NCBI GenBank assembly: GCA_014208095.1
Contig: JACHMT010000004.1
Coordinates: 1,178,001 to 1,242,000 of the forward strand
Reading direction: 5' to 3'
Origin: Actinospineispora eucalypti
Lineage (GTDB): Bacteria; Actinomycetota; Actinomycetes; Mycobacteriales; Pseudonocardiaceae
DNA length: 64,000 nucleotides
This document shows, piece by piece, positions 1 to 8,521 of this stretch; the stretch's first letter is position 1; each line of letters starts with the position of its first letter. The notes under the pieces were generated by a model. The model saw nothing but the letters and a program-made list of their open reading frames with translations, was not told the DNA's origin and did not search any database. Both the position numbers and the translations under genes were made by a program.

Positions 1-1
1 C

Positions 2-514
2 GTCGTGGTCCGCACGGCGCGGCGGCTGCTGCCGGTGACCGACGACTACGTGGGCGGGCAGTTGTTCGCGCGGGTCGACGGGCGGCGGATGGTCACCCCG
101 CTGCTGGTGGTGCTGGTGGCCATCGGCGGGGTGGACCTGCTATTCGCGCTGGACTCCATCCCGGCGGTGTTCGGCGTGACCGAGGAGCCCTACATCGTGT
201 TCGCCGCGAACGCGTTCGCGCTGCTCGGCCTCCGTGCGCTGTACTTCCTGGTCACCGGGCTCCTGGACCGGCTGGTGTACCTGTCCGCCGGCCTCTCGGT
301 GATCCTGGCGTTCATCGGGGTCAAGCTGATGCTGCACTGGGCGCACGTGGACATCGACGAACGGGTGCCGGAGATCCCGACCCCGGTCAGCCTCGGCGTG
401 ATCATCGGCGTGCTGGTGGTGGTCACCGTGGCCAGCCTGGTCAAGACCCGTCGCGACCCGTCGGCCAAGGCGCACCCGGGCAGCCTGCGGGGGCAGCAGC
501 GCAAGCCGGAATGA
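2..514 (+). CDS. TerC family integral membrane protein, C-terminal part (cut by window edge)
   Basis: About 170 residues of an open frame entering from the left edge. TerC proteins are multi-spanning inner-membrane proteins linked to tellurite resistance and to metal ion (manganese) efflux. Visible here are the family's conserved acidic membrane motif (GGVDLLFALDSIPAVFGV, near the first third of the fragment) and at least four hydrophobic segments, ending in a short basic tail. Full-length members are roughly 320-340 residues, so about half the gene lies outside the window. The GTG at 5 is an internal codon, not a credible start. A TPR gene follows 44 bases downstream on the same strand. Confidence 0.88.
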   Translation, partial: VVVRTARRLLPVTDDYVGGQLFARVDGRRMVTPLLVVLVAIGGVDLLFALDSIPAVFGVTEEPYIVFAANAFALLGLRALYFLVTGLLDRLVYLSAGLSVILAFIGVKLMLHWAHVDIDERVPEIPTPVSLGVIIGVLVVVTVASLVKTRRDPSAKAHPGSLRGQQRKPE

Positions 515-558
515 GCCGGCCGGTCGCCGCGTTGTGTCGCTCCGGAAGGAGGCACACG

Positions 559-870
559 ATGGAGACGATGGCGGAGCGGTACTACCGGGCGAGGATGTTC
601 TTCGACGCGAAGGACTACGTCACGGCGTCGCGGCTGTTCGCCGAGCTGGTCGCCGAGGTGCCCGAGGACGCGGCGCTGGGCATGTTGCTGGCCCGGGCCT
701 ACTACCACTCGGCGCAGCTCGGACGGGCCGAGGCGCAGCTGCGCAGGGTGCTGGAGCAGGACCCGGCCTCCGACTACGCGCACCTGCTGCTCGGGCGCAC
801 CCTGCAGCGGCAGAGCCGGCACGACGAGGCGGCCGGTCACCTGCGGCTGGCCGAGGCCATGAGCGGGTGA
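559..870 (+). CDS. small tetratricopeptide repeat (TPR) protein
   Basis: A 103-residue protein made almost wholly of TPR-type helical pairs: an aromatic-rich first helix (RYYRARMFFDAKDY), then repeats centred on LLARAYYHSAQLGRAEAQL and LLGRTLQRQSRHDEAAGHL. TPRs form protein-binding scaffolds; the partner cannot be inferred. I chose the ATG at 559 because GGAAGGAGG (544-552) sits at ideal spacing; an in-frame ATG at 511 overlapping the TerC stop has no ribosome site. No signal peptide or membrane segment, so cytosolic. Likely co-transcribed with the upstream TerC gene. Confidence 0.82.
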   Translation: METMAERYYRARMFFDAKDYVTASRLFAELVAEVPEDAALGMLLARAYYHSAQLGRAEAQLRRVLEQDPASDYAHLLLGRTLQRQSRHDEAAGHLRLAEAMSG

Positions 871-951
871 CGTCGGCGGTTTGCCGCTGACCGGTCACCT
901 TTGCCGGGGTCGGGGCGTCGGTGGGGTTATCAACGTCCACCGGAGGTACTC

Positions 952-1299
952 GTGTTCGCCGTCCATGCCACCGTCACCGTCCTCGCCGCGCTGTTCACCG
1001 GTCTCGCCGCGCTCGGCAACTTCCTCGGCCACGAGTACGTGCGGGAGCAGGCCCGCAAGATGCGGGTACCCAGCTCGTGGCGGTGGCCGCTGGGCACGCT
1101 GCTCGCGTCGGGCGCGTTGGGGCTGTTGGTCGGGTTTGCCGTGCCGTGGCTCGGACTGTTCGCCGCCGGCGGCCTGGTGCTGTATTTCGTCGGCGCGTTC
1201 TTTGCCCATCTGCGGGTGCGCGATTTCCAGCTCGGCCCGTGGGCGGCGTTCTTTACGCTGGTGGTGGGCGCTCTGGTGACCAACCTCTGGTACTACTAG
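952..1299 (+). CDS. DoxX-like four-helix membrane protein
   Basis: A 115-residue protein with four hydrophobic segments and the DoxX_2-style pattern: N-terminal helix, a Lys-Met-x-Val-Pro-x-Ser-Trp loop, then a Gly-rich helix (GALGLLVGFAVPWLG) and a final helix preceded by AHLRVRDFQLGP. Family members are small membrane proteins of the DoxX/SURF4 superfamily, some associated with thiol or redox functions; the exact role is unknown. The GTG at 952 is preceded by GGAGG (942-946). The frame stays open upstream to 901, but that part lacks a ribosome site and would not be hydrophobic. Confidence 0.75.
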   Translation: MFAVHATVTVLAALFTGLAALGNFLGHEYVREQARKMRVPSSWRWPLGTLLASGALGLLVGFAVPWLGLFAAGGLVLYFVGAFFAHLRVRDFQLGPWAAFFTLVVGALVTNLWYY

Positions 1300-1337
1300 A
1301 CGATCTTTGTTTCGAGTCCGGCGAAAAGTGTCGGTGA

Positions 1338-1353
1338 TCGAACGTATAATCGA
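1338..1353 (+). promoter_or_regulatory. SOS (LexA)-like box overlapping a TATAAT -10 element
   Basis: TCGAACGTATAATCGA matches the actinobacterial LexA consensus TCGAAC-N4-GTTCGA at 10 of 12 defined positions. A perfect TATAAT lies inside it at 1345-1350, placing a start of transcription close to the ATG at 1358, so the mRNA may be leaderless. Related DUF222/13E12 genes in mycobacteria are known LexA targets, which supports the reading. Confidence 0.6.
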
Positions 1354-1357
1354 ATAC

Positions 1358-3268
1358 ATGGATGGCGGGCTTGGTGCGCGGCTGGCGGGGACCCCCGTCG
1401 GCCCAGCGCTGGGCTCGCTGTTGGCCTCGATCGATGTGACGGCGGTGCCGAACGGTTCGGTGATCGACTATCTGCAGGCCTCCGCGCGGCAGCGGTCGCA
1501 TACCGACGGGGTGTACCTCGGCGCGGTCGCCTCGACGCTGGAGCGTGACCCGTCCGCCAGCCCGGGTTCGGTGGTGTGTCTGGTGGAGCCGGATCGTTAC
1601 GCGGCGGATGAGGTGCGGGCGGCGTTGGCGATGACCCGTCGGCAGGGGTGGAACGAGTCCGAGTTCGCCTACCTGTTGTGTCGGGGTTTGCCGGCGGTGC
1701 ATGCGGAGATGTTGGCCGGGCGGGTCGATCGGGGCCGGGCGCTGGTGTTCGTCCAGCACCTGGCCGGTCTACCGGCCGCGCTGATCGTGAAGGTGCTGAA
1801 CGCGGTCCTGGCGGCGGCACCGGGGTTGACCACCGGCCAGCTGCGCGCCCGCATCCTGAAACTGATCATCACTGCGGATCCGGACCATGCCGAGGATGCC
1901 TACGAGCGGGCGTTGGCCGAGCGTGCGGTGGTGGGTTATCTGAACCCCGACGGCACCGCGGTCATCAGTGCGTCGGGCCTGCCGCCGGACGAGGCCGCCG
2001 CCGCGACCGAACGCATCTCCCAGCTGGCCCGAGCGGCGAAACGCGCGGGACACCCCGGCCTCATCGACCAGTTGCGGGCGGACATCTACCTGCGGCTCTT
2101 GGATGGCCGTTTCCATCACCTGACCCGTGCGGAAATGATCGCCGCTCTGCTGGCCGAGGCCGCACAGATCCCAACCCCAACCGCTGAAGCCACGCCGAGC
2201 GACGCCGCGGCGGCCGAAGCCCCAACGGGCGCCGTCCCCTCCGCCGACGTCTCAGCGACGGAAGTCCCAACGGCCGAAGTCCCAACGGCTGTAGTCGCAC
2301 AAGTCGCAACCGGGGCGGCCGAAGGCCCGGCGTGCCCCGAACCACACAGTCCCGAACCGGATTGCCCCGAGTTGAGCACCACCCCGGCAGACAACGCCGA
2401 GCCAGGCCGGGCACATGCGGACAACGCCGAGCCGGACTGTGCCGAGCTCGCCAGCGCCGAGCCGTCCTGGGCCGGACCAGATGATGCCGGACTGGCGGAG
2501 GACGGTCCGCATGACCGCCAGCCGGCTGCCTCGCCTCGACCGGCGAGCAGCGAGCGCGCACCCCTCGGCCAAGTGACCGGCATCGAGGTCCGCGCCCGGC
2601 TCGACAGCCTTGCCGGGGTCAACGAGTTGCCCGGCGAGCTGCCCGGCTGGGGGCCGATTCTCGCCCAGACCGCCCGGCAGGCAGTCGCCCGCCAACACCA
2701 GGGGCAATGGCGATGGGCGGTCACCGACCATGAGGGCTACCTACTCGCCGAAGGCCTCACCCGCCGAAGACCCGCCACCGGCCCACCCGTATACCGCGCC
2801 GACGGTGGGATCGTCGAGCTGGCTGTCCCGGCCACCGTCCTGGCCCGGTTGAGTAAGGACCCACCACCGGGTTGGGCCGGGGTGATCCGCGACATCGCCA
2901 CCCAATACCACCATGCCCACACCGCCCCCGACGCCGACCGGGAGGGCCAGACGGGGCGGCGAATGCCCGGGCGCGGGTTGCGCCGGTATGTGCAGATCCG
3001 CGACCGCACCTGCACCGCCCCCGGCTGCCGACGGCCCGCCACCCAATCCGAGCAGGACCACACCGTCGACCACCAACACGGCGGCGCCACCGCCAGCACC
3101 AACCTTGGACCCGGCTGCAAGTACGACCATCGGCTCAAACACGAAGGAGGCTGGACCGTCACCCAACCCCAACCAGGCCAGTTCATCTGGATCAGCCCAC
3201 TCGGGCGCCGCTATCACACCAGAGGTGAACGCATCACCGACCCAGAACCCGAATTACCACCGTTCTAA
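1358..3268 (+). CDS. DUF222 / HNH endonuclease (13E12 repeat family)
   Basis: A 636-residue protein. The N-terminal ~260 residues are a helical DUF222 domain. A low-complexity Ala/Pro/Glu linker follows (about 265-400) with repeats such as VPTAEVPTA and AEPDCAEL. The C-terminus holds an HNH nuclease (about 543-600): CTAPGC, DHTVDH, then N and KYDHR, giving the two Cys of a zinc knuckle and the catalytic His pair. Members are multicopy in actinobacteria and thought to be DNA nucleases; biological role is unsettled. The ATG at 1358 is preferred over a TTG at 1307 because the family starts close to this motif and a LexA-like box with -10 lies directly upstream. Confidence 0.85.
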   Translation: MDGGLGARLAGTPVGPALGSLLASIDVTAVPNGSVIDYLQASARQRSHTDGVYLGAVASTLERDPSASPGSVVCLVEPDRYAADEVRAALAMTRRQGWNESEFAYLLCRGLPAVHAEMLAGRVDRGRALVFVQHLAGLPAALIVKVLNAVLAAAPGLTTGQLRARILKLIITADPDHAEDAYERALAERAVVGYLNPDGTAVISASGLPPDEAAAATERISQLARAAKRAGHPGLIDQLRADIYLRLLDGRFHHLTRAEMIAALLAEAAQIPTPTAEATPSDAAAAEAPTGAVPSADVSATEVPTAEVPTAVVAQVATGAAEGPACPEPHSPEPDCPELSTTPADNAEPGRAHADNAEPDCAELASAEPSWAGPDDAGLAEDGPHDRQPAASPRPASSERAPLGQVTGIEVRARLDSLAGVNELPGELPGWGPILAQTARQAVARQHQGQWRWAVTDHEGYLLAEGLTRRRPATGPPVYRADGGIVELAVPATVLARLSKDPPPGWAGVIRDIATQYHHAHTAPDADREGQTGRRMPGRGLRRYVQIRDRTCTAPGCRRPATQSEQDHTVDHQHGGATASTNLGPGCKYDHRLKHEGGWTVTQPQPGQFIWISPLGRRYHTRGERITDPEPELPPF

Positions 3269-3508
3269 GACACGGGTGACGCCTCGCGCGGCTCGGGGCA
3301 AACTCGGTGCGCCAGAGCCCCGTGTCAACCCGGTCGGCTCGGGGCAACTGGTCAGGTGCGGCCCGGGTCACCTCGGCCGGCGGTGGCTCGGGTCGAGCCG
3401 GTTGGCCAGAGCCCGGGTCAAACTTGCACGCCCCGGGGGGCCAACTTGACGGCCGGGCATGACTCGGGACTGAACTTGCACGGTCGGAGGGCCGGCCCGG
3501 TCAGTGGG
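3269..3508. other. 240-base convergent intergenic region
   Basis: Lies between the 3' ends of the HNH gene and the beta-helix gene. It holds several imperfect copies of short words (actcggg, aacttgca, gccagagccc) but no open frame with a ribosome site and no clear terminator hairpin. Confidence 0.4.
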
Positions 3509-4774
3509 TCAGGGGCCGCCGCCGGGCTTGGGGCCGTTGTAGCCGTCCTCGGAGGAGTCGTCCATGCCGACCTCGTAGCCGACCTTCGGACTGATCTTGT
3601 TGTCCCGGATGGTCGCACCGGTGGAGTCGTTCTGCAGGGAGAACGCCTTGTCGATCTTGCCGACGACCTCGTTGCCGGTGAGCGTCACGTCCGAGATGTC
3701 GTCGAAGAAGAACGCCTGGCCGGCACCGTTGTCGCAGTAGTTGTTGGTGATGGTGAACTGGCCCGACTTGCCGTCGCCGGTGCCGTCGCCGGCCTCGCTG
3801 TCCGGTCCCTCGGCGATCATGCACATGTTGTCGATCTCCTCGAACCGGTTGCCGTCGATCAGCACCCGCTGGCTGGGGCCGTTCTCGTCCGAGGTCGCGT
3901 AGGTCTGGATCGCGTCGGCGTGGTTGCCGTCCTGGCCGTTCAGGTTGACCACGTTGCGGATCAGGTTGTGCACGATCTTGATGTCGTTGCCGAAGAACCG
4001 GATGCCGTCGCCGTCGTCGCCCTTCTTCACGACCTGGGGGCTGTCCACCACGTTGGCGCGCACCGTGATGTCGTTGCCGATCAGCATGAAACCGGGCGAG
4101 CGGGGCTTGGACATGCGCACGCCGTCGACCACCACGTGGTCGCCGCGCACGGTGATCTGCCCGGTGGTCGCGGTTCCGCCGCCGAGGATGGTGATCGGCT
4201 GCTTCTCCACCCCGGACCGGCGCAGCTGCAGCTCCTCGTTGCCCAGGTCGCCGTTGAGACAGATCCGGTCGCCCGGCTTGGCGGCCTCCAACGCCTGCCG
4301 GGCGCCCGACGCGTCGACCACGTTCGCGGTGCAGTTGCTCAGGGCTTCCGGCTGGCCGTTCGGCGAGCCGCCGGCCGGTGTGCGGGTTCCGGTGGGACCG
4401 CCGCCGAACTGGCTGGCGATCAGGTAACTGCCGGCCAGGACGACCACGATGGCGGCGGCCAGGCCGATCCACAGCCAGGGTGGCCGCCGGCGCGGCGGCT
4501 CGCCGCCGGCCGAGTATCCCGGCGGGACCGAACCGGGCGGGACCGAACCGGGCGGGGGCAGGCCGGGGCGGGTGCCGCCGGGGCCTGGCCTCGGACCCGC
4601 GCCGGGGCGCGGACCGGGCGGCGGTGGGCCGGGGCGTATCCCGGGGCCGGGCGGTGGTGGGCCTGGTCGGCGGGCCATACCGGGGTGCGGCGCACCCGGG
4701 GGCGGTGCCCCGCCTCCCGATGGCGGAGGCGCACCGCCCGGCGGCCCCCAGGGTGGCTGGGCGGGTCGATGCAT
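3509..4774 (-). CDS. Pro-rich, single-span membrane protein with right-handed beta-helix ectodomain
   Basis: A 421-residue protein in three parts. Residues 1-98 are a cytoplasmic Pro/Gly-rich tail with PGSVPP and PPPPGP repeats. One membrane segment (about 100-122, WLWIGLAAAIVVVLAGS) follows, preceded by RRR, predicting an inside N-terminus. Residues ~150-415 are an extracytoplasmic parallel beta-helix with recurrent N-x-I/V-x-x-N turns (NDITVRANVV, NDIKIVHNLI, TITNNYCDN), the fold of pectate-lyase-like and NosD proteins. No lyase active-site residues are recognisable, so binding rather than catalysis is possible. The start is supported by GGAGG six bases upstream of ATG. Divergent from the oxidoreductase gene. 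Confidence 0.72.
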   Translation of the reverse strand: MHRPAQPPWGPPGGAPPPSGGGAPPPGAPHPGMARRPGPPPPGPGIRPGPPPPGPRPGAGPRPGPGGTRPGLPPPGSVPPGSVPPGYSAGGEPPRRRPPWLWIGLAAAIVVVLAGSYLIASQFGGGPTGTRTPAGGSPNGQPEALSNCTANVVDASGARQALEAAKPGDRICLNGDLGNEELQLRRSGVEKQPITILGGGTATTGQITVRGDHVVVDGVRMSKPRSPGFMLIGNDITVRANVVDSPQVVKKGDDGDGIRFFGNDIKIVHNLIRNVVNLNGQDGNHADAIQTYATSDENGPSQRVLIDGNRFEEIDNMCMIAEGPDSEAGDGTGDGKSGQFTITNNYCDNGAGQAFFFDDISDVTLTGNEVVGKIDKAFSLQNDSTGATIRDNKISPKVGYEVGMDDSSEDGYNGPKPGGGP

Positions 4775-4924
4775 GACTGCCTCCGGACTCGGAACTCAGC
4801 TACCAGACTACTGATCACTCATGTGGCGAACCTGTGGGGATGACACGTTAGGTGCCCGTTCGGAAGGGTGGCGGGCTGGGTCGTGGGCGGGCTGGGTGGT
4901 GGGCGGCCGCAAAGGAGAGAGTGC

Positions 4925-6037
4925 ATGTCGGACGTGGTGGTTGTCGGTGGCGGGATCGCGGGGGTGTCCATCGGCTACGAGCTGGCGCGCCTCGGCGCGG
5001 ACCGGGTGGTGCTGGTGGAGGCCGAGTCGACGCTGGCGGTGCATTCCACCGGCCGGTCGGCGGCGACCTACCTGCCCAGCTATGGACCGCCGCCGGTGCG
5101 CGCGCTGACCGTGGCCAGCCGGTCCCGGTTCGACCGGCTGGCCGCCGAGTTCGAGCTGGCCGACCCGCTGACCCCACGCGGGTGCCTGATGGTGGCCACC
5201 GACGAGCGCAGTGAGCATGCCCTCGCCGAGGAGCTGGCGGCGCAGCCCGAACTGGTCGAGCTGACCGCGCGGGAGGCGCTGGACCGTTGCCGCGCGCTGC
5301 GCCCGGAGGCGGTCCGGCGGGCCGGCTGGGACGGCGGCGGCATGGACATCGACGTGCTCGGCGTGCACCAGGCCTACCGGCGCGGGCTGGTCGCCCGGAG
5401 GGGGAGCATCGTGACCAGTGCGCCGGTGCGGTCGATGCGGCCGAGGCGGGGCGGCGGCTGGCGGGTGGTGGCGGGCGAGCACCGGCTGGACTGTGACCTG
5501 GTGGTGAACGCGGCTGGCGCCTGGGCGGACCGGGTGGCCGGCATGGCCGGGGTGCCACCCGCCGGCTTCACCCCGAAGCGGCGCGGGGTCTGCACCGCAC
5601 CGGTGGACCCGGCGGCCGGGTTGGGCCGCGGCGACCCGGTGGTCACCGACACCGCCGAGCGCTGGTACTTCCGGCCGGAAGGGGACGGCGTGCTGGTCTC
5701 CCCGGCCGACGCGGACCCGGTGGAGCCGGGGGACGCCAAGCCGGACGAGTTGCACATCGCCCGCGCGCTGGAGGCGGTGAACGACGTCACCCGGCTGGGC
5801 CTGCGCAGCGTGCGCGCGGTGTGGGCCGGGCTGCGTACGTTCGCCCCGGACGGCGGGCCGGTGGTCGGCGGCTGGCCGGAGCACCCCGGATTCGCGTTCT
5901 ACGCCGGGCAGGGTGGCTACGGGATCCAGATGGCGCCGGCGCTCGCCGAGTTCGCGGCTTCGGTCCTGCTGGGCCAGAGTCCGCCGGCCGACATAGCCCT
6001 CGAGCCGGACGCGCTGGCCCCGACCCGCTTGCGGTGA
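4925..6037 (+). CDS. FAD-dependent D-amino-acid / glycine oxidase-type oxidoreductase
   Basis: A 370-residue DAO-family flavoenzyme. The N-terminus carries the ADP-binding beta-alpha-beta fold (VVVVGGGIAGVSIGYELA), followed by E-A-E at the ribose-binding position and HSTGRSAA, typical of DAO enzymes. The C-terminus has the conserved GYGIQMAPA loop. Such enzymes oxidise amines or amino acids to imines, reducing O2 or a carrier; substrate cannot be assigned. The ATG at 4925 follows AAAGGAGAG; the frame is open back to 4868 but without a site. No signal peptide. It precedes the PL8 gene by 28 bases; a functional link is not evident. Confidence 0.82.
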   Translation: MSDVVVVGGGIAGVSIGYELARLGADRVVLVEAESTLAVHSTGRSAATYLPSYGPPPVRALTVASRSRFDRLAAEFELADPLTPRGCLMVATDERSEHALAEELAAQPELVELTAREALDRCRALRPEAVRRAGWDGGGMDIDVLGVHQAYRRGLVARRGSIVTSAPVRSMRPRRGGGWRVVAGEHRLDCDLVVNAAGAWADRVAGMAGVPPAGFTPKRRGVCTAPVDPAAGLGRGDPVVTDTAERWYFRPEGDGVLVSPADADPVEPGDAKPDELHIARALEAVNDVTRLGLRSVRAVWAGLRTFAPDGGPVVGGWPEHPGFAFYAGQGGYGIQMAPALAEFAASVLLGQSPPADIALEPDALAPTRLR

Positions 6038-6065
6038 TCGCCGACGGGTCCGCGAAGCTTGGGAC

Positions 6066-8513
6066 ATGTCAGTCAGCCGGCGACAGGTAATTCAGTGGTC
6101 CGGACTCACGGCGCTGGCCGGGCTGACCGCGTCGGCGCTGCCCGGCTGTGCCGGCGAGCCGGGGCCGCTGGACGAGCTGGACCGGATCGTGACCGCGTAC
6201 CGCGAGCTGCAGATCGGCGTGGACCGCTCCTCGCCGGCCCGTGACCGGGCGCTGGCCGCGCTGGACGCGGTCGCCGGGCGTTACGCCGACGGCCTGGCGG
6301 AACCGGGCAACGGGGACGGGACGGACGCCCGGCCGCTGTGGCCGGACCTGCCGAAGGGCCCGGGCAGCCAGTACTTCCCGATGATGTACTACCGGCTGCG
6401 CACGATCACGGTGGCCTGGGCGACCCCGGGGTCGGCCACCGGCAAGCGCCCCGAGCTGCCCGGCCGGCTGCTGGCCGCGCTGGACTGGCTCTACCGCAAC
6501 CAGTACAACGAGGGCACCACCGAGCAGGGCAACTGGTACGTCTACGAGATCGGCGTGCCGTACTGGCTGCTGCAGACCATCGTCGCGTTGGATGACCGGC
6601 TGCCGGCGGCGGACCGGGCGCGCTACCTGCGGCCGGTGCTGCGGTTCGTGGCCGACCCGAACCGGCGCACGGTGAAGCCGGAGACCGTGGAGACCGGCGC
6701 CAACCGGGCGGACAAGGCGCTGATCACCGTGATCTCCGGGGCGCTCGCCGGGGACCCCGCGCGGGTGGCCGCCGGCGTCGCGGCGGTGACCGATACCGCC
6801 GGCAAGGGCGCGGACAGCCTGGTCGCCAAGGTGACGAAGGGCGACGGGTTCCGCACCGACGGCTCGTTCATCCAGCACGATTCGGTGCCCTATCCGGGGC
6901 ACTACGGGCTGGTGCTGCTGACCGCGGTGGCCGGCCTGGTGCACGTCACCGGGGGCACCCGGTACCAGCTCGAGCCGGAGGCGCGCCAGCGGTTCCGGGA
7001 CTCGGTGGACGAGTCGTTCGCGCCGTTCCTGTTCGCCGGCTCGATGCACGAGTCGGTGCGCGGGCGGATGCTGTCACGGCAGGGCGAGACCGGTGCGGAC
7101 GCGGGGAAACAGCTGATCGCGGCGGTCGCCCTGCTGGCCCGCACCGCCCCGGAGCCGGCCAGGGACCGGCTGGCCGCCTCGGTGGCCGGCTGGCTGGGCG
7201 GGCGTGGCGTGCTGCCGGAGCGCGAACCGCTGGACCTGAGCCGCTACGCCGGCGGGCCTCAGCCGGTCGGGGTGCCCGAGGTGGAGTACGTCGAGGCGCT
7301 GGCCGAGGACGAGTCGGCCTCCCCGGACTCCGCCGAGCGGCACCTGGTCTTCCCCCAGATGGACCGGATGGTGCACCGCGCCGGGGGTGCCTGGTCGGCC
7401 TCGCTTGGCCTCAGCTCGACCCGGACCTGCCGGTACGAGGCGATCAACGGGCAGAACAAGCGCGGCTGGTACACCGGCGACGGGGTGCTCTACGTCGGCC
7501 TGCCGGAACACCCGGACCACTACGCCGACGCCTACTGGCCCACCGTGGACGCCTCGGCGCTGCCCGGCACCACCGGCAAGGACACGCCGCCCCCGCCGCT
7601 GCTCGGCGAGCCGCTGCCCAAGGGCGGCACGGACTACGCCGGCGGCGTCCGGTTCGACGACCGGCACGGCTGCCACGGCCTGGACCATGTGGCCCAGGAC
7701 GGCACGCTGCGGGCCAAGAAGGCCTGGTTCTTCACCCCCAGCGCGGTGCTCTGCCTCGGCTGCGACATCACCGACGGCACCGGAGCCCCGGTGCGCACGG
7801 TGATCGAGAACCGCAACCTGGGGGAGAAGGGCACCGGCGCGCTGCTGGTGGAGGGCCGCGCGGCGCCGACCGAGCTGGGCCAGCGGGCGCCGCTGCCCGG
7901 GGCGCGCTGGCTGCACCTGGAAGGGGTCGGCGGCTACGTGATGCTGGGAGCGGCGCTGGACGCGCCGCCGGAGGGCATCCTGGGGGTGCTCCGGGAGGAC
8001 CGCACCGGCAGCTGGCGGGACATCGACACCGGCGCCAACACCGCCGGCACCCTCACCCCGTACAACCGCCGCTACCAGCGGGTCTGGCTGGACCACGGGG
8101 TACGCCCGGCCGGCGCGCGGTACGCCTACGCGGTGCTGCCGGGCGCGACGCCGGAGGTCACCGGGGCGTCGGTGGGCCGGTGGACGGTGCTGGTCAACAC
8201 TCCGCTGGTGCAGGCGGTGCGGGTGGAGCAGGACCTGGTCGGCGCGCTGTTCCACGCCGCCGCCGGGGTGGAACGGGTCAGCGTGTCCGGCCCGGCCGCC
8301 GTGATGTGGGGACCACGGCAGGACGGCTGGGTGGTCACCGTGGCCGACCCCACGCAGCGGCAGGACACGCTGCGCCTCACCGTGGACCGCCCCGGCGCAC
8401 GGGTGGTCCGCGCCGATCCCACGGTCACCGTGGTCGCCACCGACCCGAAGCTGGTCGTCCAGGTCAACGTGGCCAACTCGCTGGGCGCCCCGCAAACCCT
8501 GGTACTCAGCTAA
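6066..8513 (+). CDS. polysaccharide lyase family 8 (hyaluronate/xanthan lyase type), Tat-exported lipoprotein
   Basis: An 815-residue enzyme. The N-terminus MSVSRRQVIQW starts a twin-arginine-like signal ending in a lipobox with Cys28 (ALPGC), so the protein is probably exported folded and lipid-anchored. PL8 enzymes cleave uronic-acid polysaccharides (hyaluronan, chondroitin, xanthan) by beta-elimination. The catalytic triad is recognisable: Asn213 in TGANRADK, and His271 and Tyr280 in the segment DGSFIQHDSVPYPGHYG. The alpha/alpha toroid spans ~40-370 and the beta-sandwich domains run to the end. The exact substrate cannot be told from sequence. Convergent with the phosphatase gene, 8 bases apart. 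Confidence 0.88.
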   Translation: MSVSRRQVIQWSGLTALAGLTASALPGCAGEPGPLDELDRIVTAYRELQIGVDRSSPARDRALAALDAVAGRYADGLAEPGNGDGTDARPLWPDLPKGPGSQYFPMMYYRLRTITVAWATPGSATGKRPELPGRLLAALDWLYRNQYNEGTTEQGNWYVYEIGVPYWLLQTIVALDDRLPAADRARYLRPVLRFVADPNRRTVKPETVETGANRADKALITVISGALAGDPARVAAGVAAVTDTAGKGADSLVAKVTKGDGFRTDGSFIQHDSVPYPGHYGLVLLTAVAGLVHVTGGTRYQLEPEARQRFRDSVDESFAPFLFAGSMHESVRGRMLSRQGETGADAGKQLIAAVALLARTAPEPARDRLAASVAGWLGGRGVLPEREPLDLSRYAGGPQPVGVPEVEYVEALAEDESASPDSAERHLVFPQMDRMVHRAGGAWSASLGLSSTRTCRYEAINGQNKRGWYTGDGVLYVGLPEHPDHYADAYWPTVDASALPGTTGKDTPPPPLLGEPLPKGGTDYAGGVRFDDRHGCHGLDHVAQDGTLRAKKAWFFTPSAVLCLGCDITDGTGAPVRTVIENRNLGEKGTGALLVEGRAAPTELGQRAPLPGARWLHLEGVGGYVMLGAALDAPPEGILGVLREDRTGSWRDIDTGANTAGTLTPYNRRYQRVWLDHGVRPAGARYAYAVLPGATPEVTGASVGRWTVLVNTPLVQAVRVEQDLVGALFHAAAGVERVSVSGPAAVMWGPRQDGWVVTVADPTQRQDTLRLTVDRPGARVVRADPTVTVVATDPKLVVQVNVANSLGAPQTLVLS

Positions 8514-8521
8514 TCACTGAA

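Noticed and set aside
3356-4843. 495-residue plus-strand frame opposite the beta-helix gene
   Set aside because: Composition is the high-GC antisense pattern (Val/Asp/Arg-rich), no ribosome site, and the opposite strand encodes a coherent beta-helix protein.
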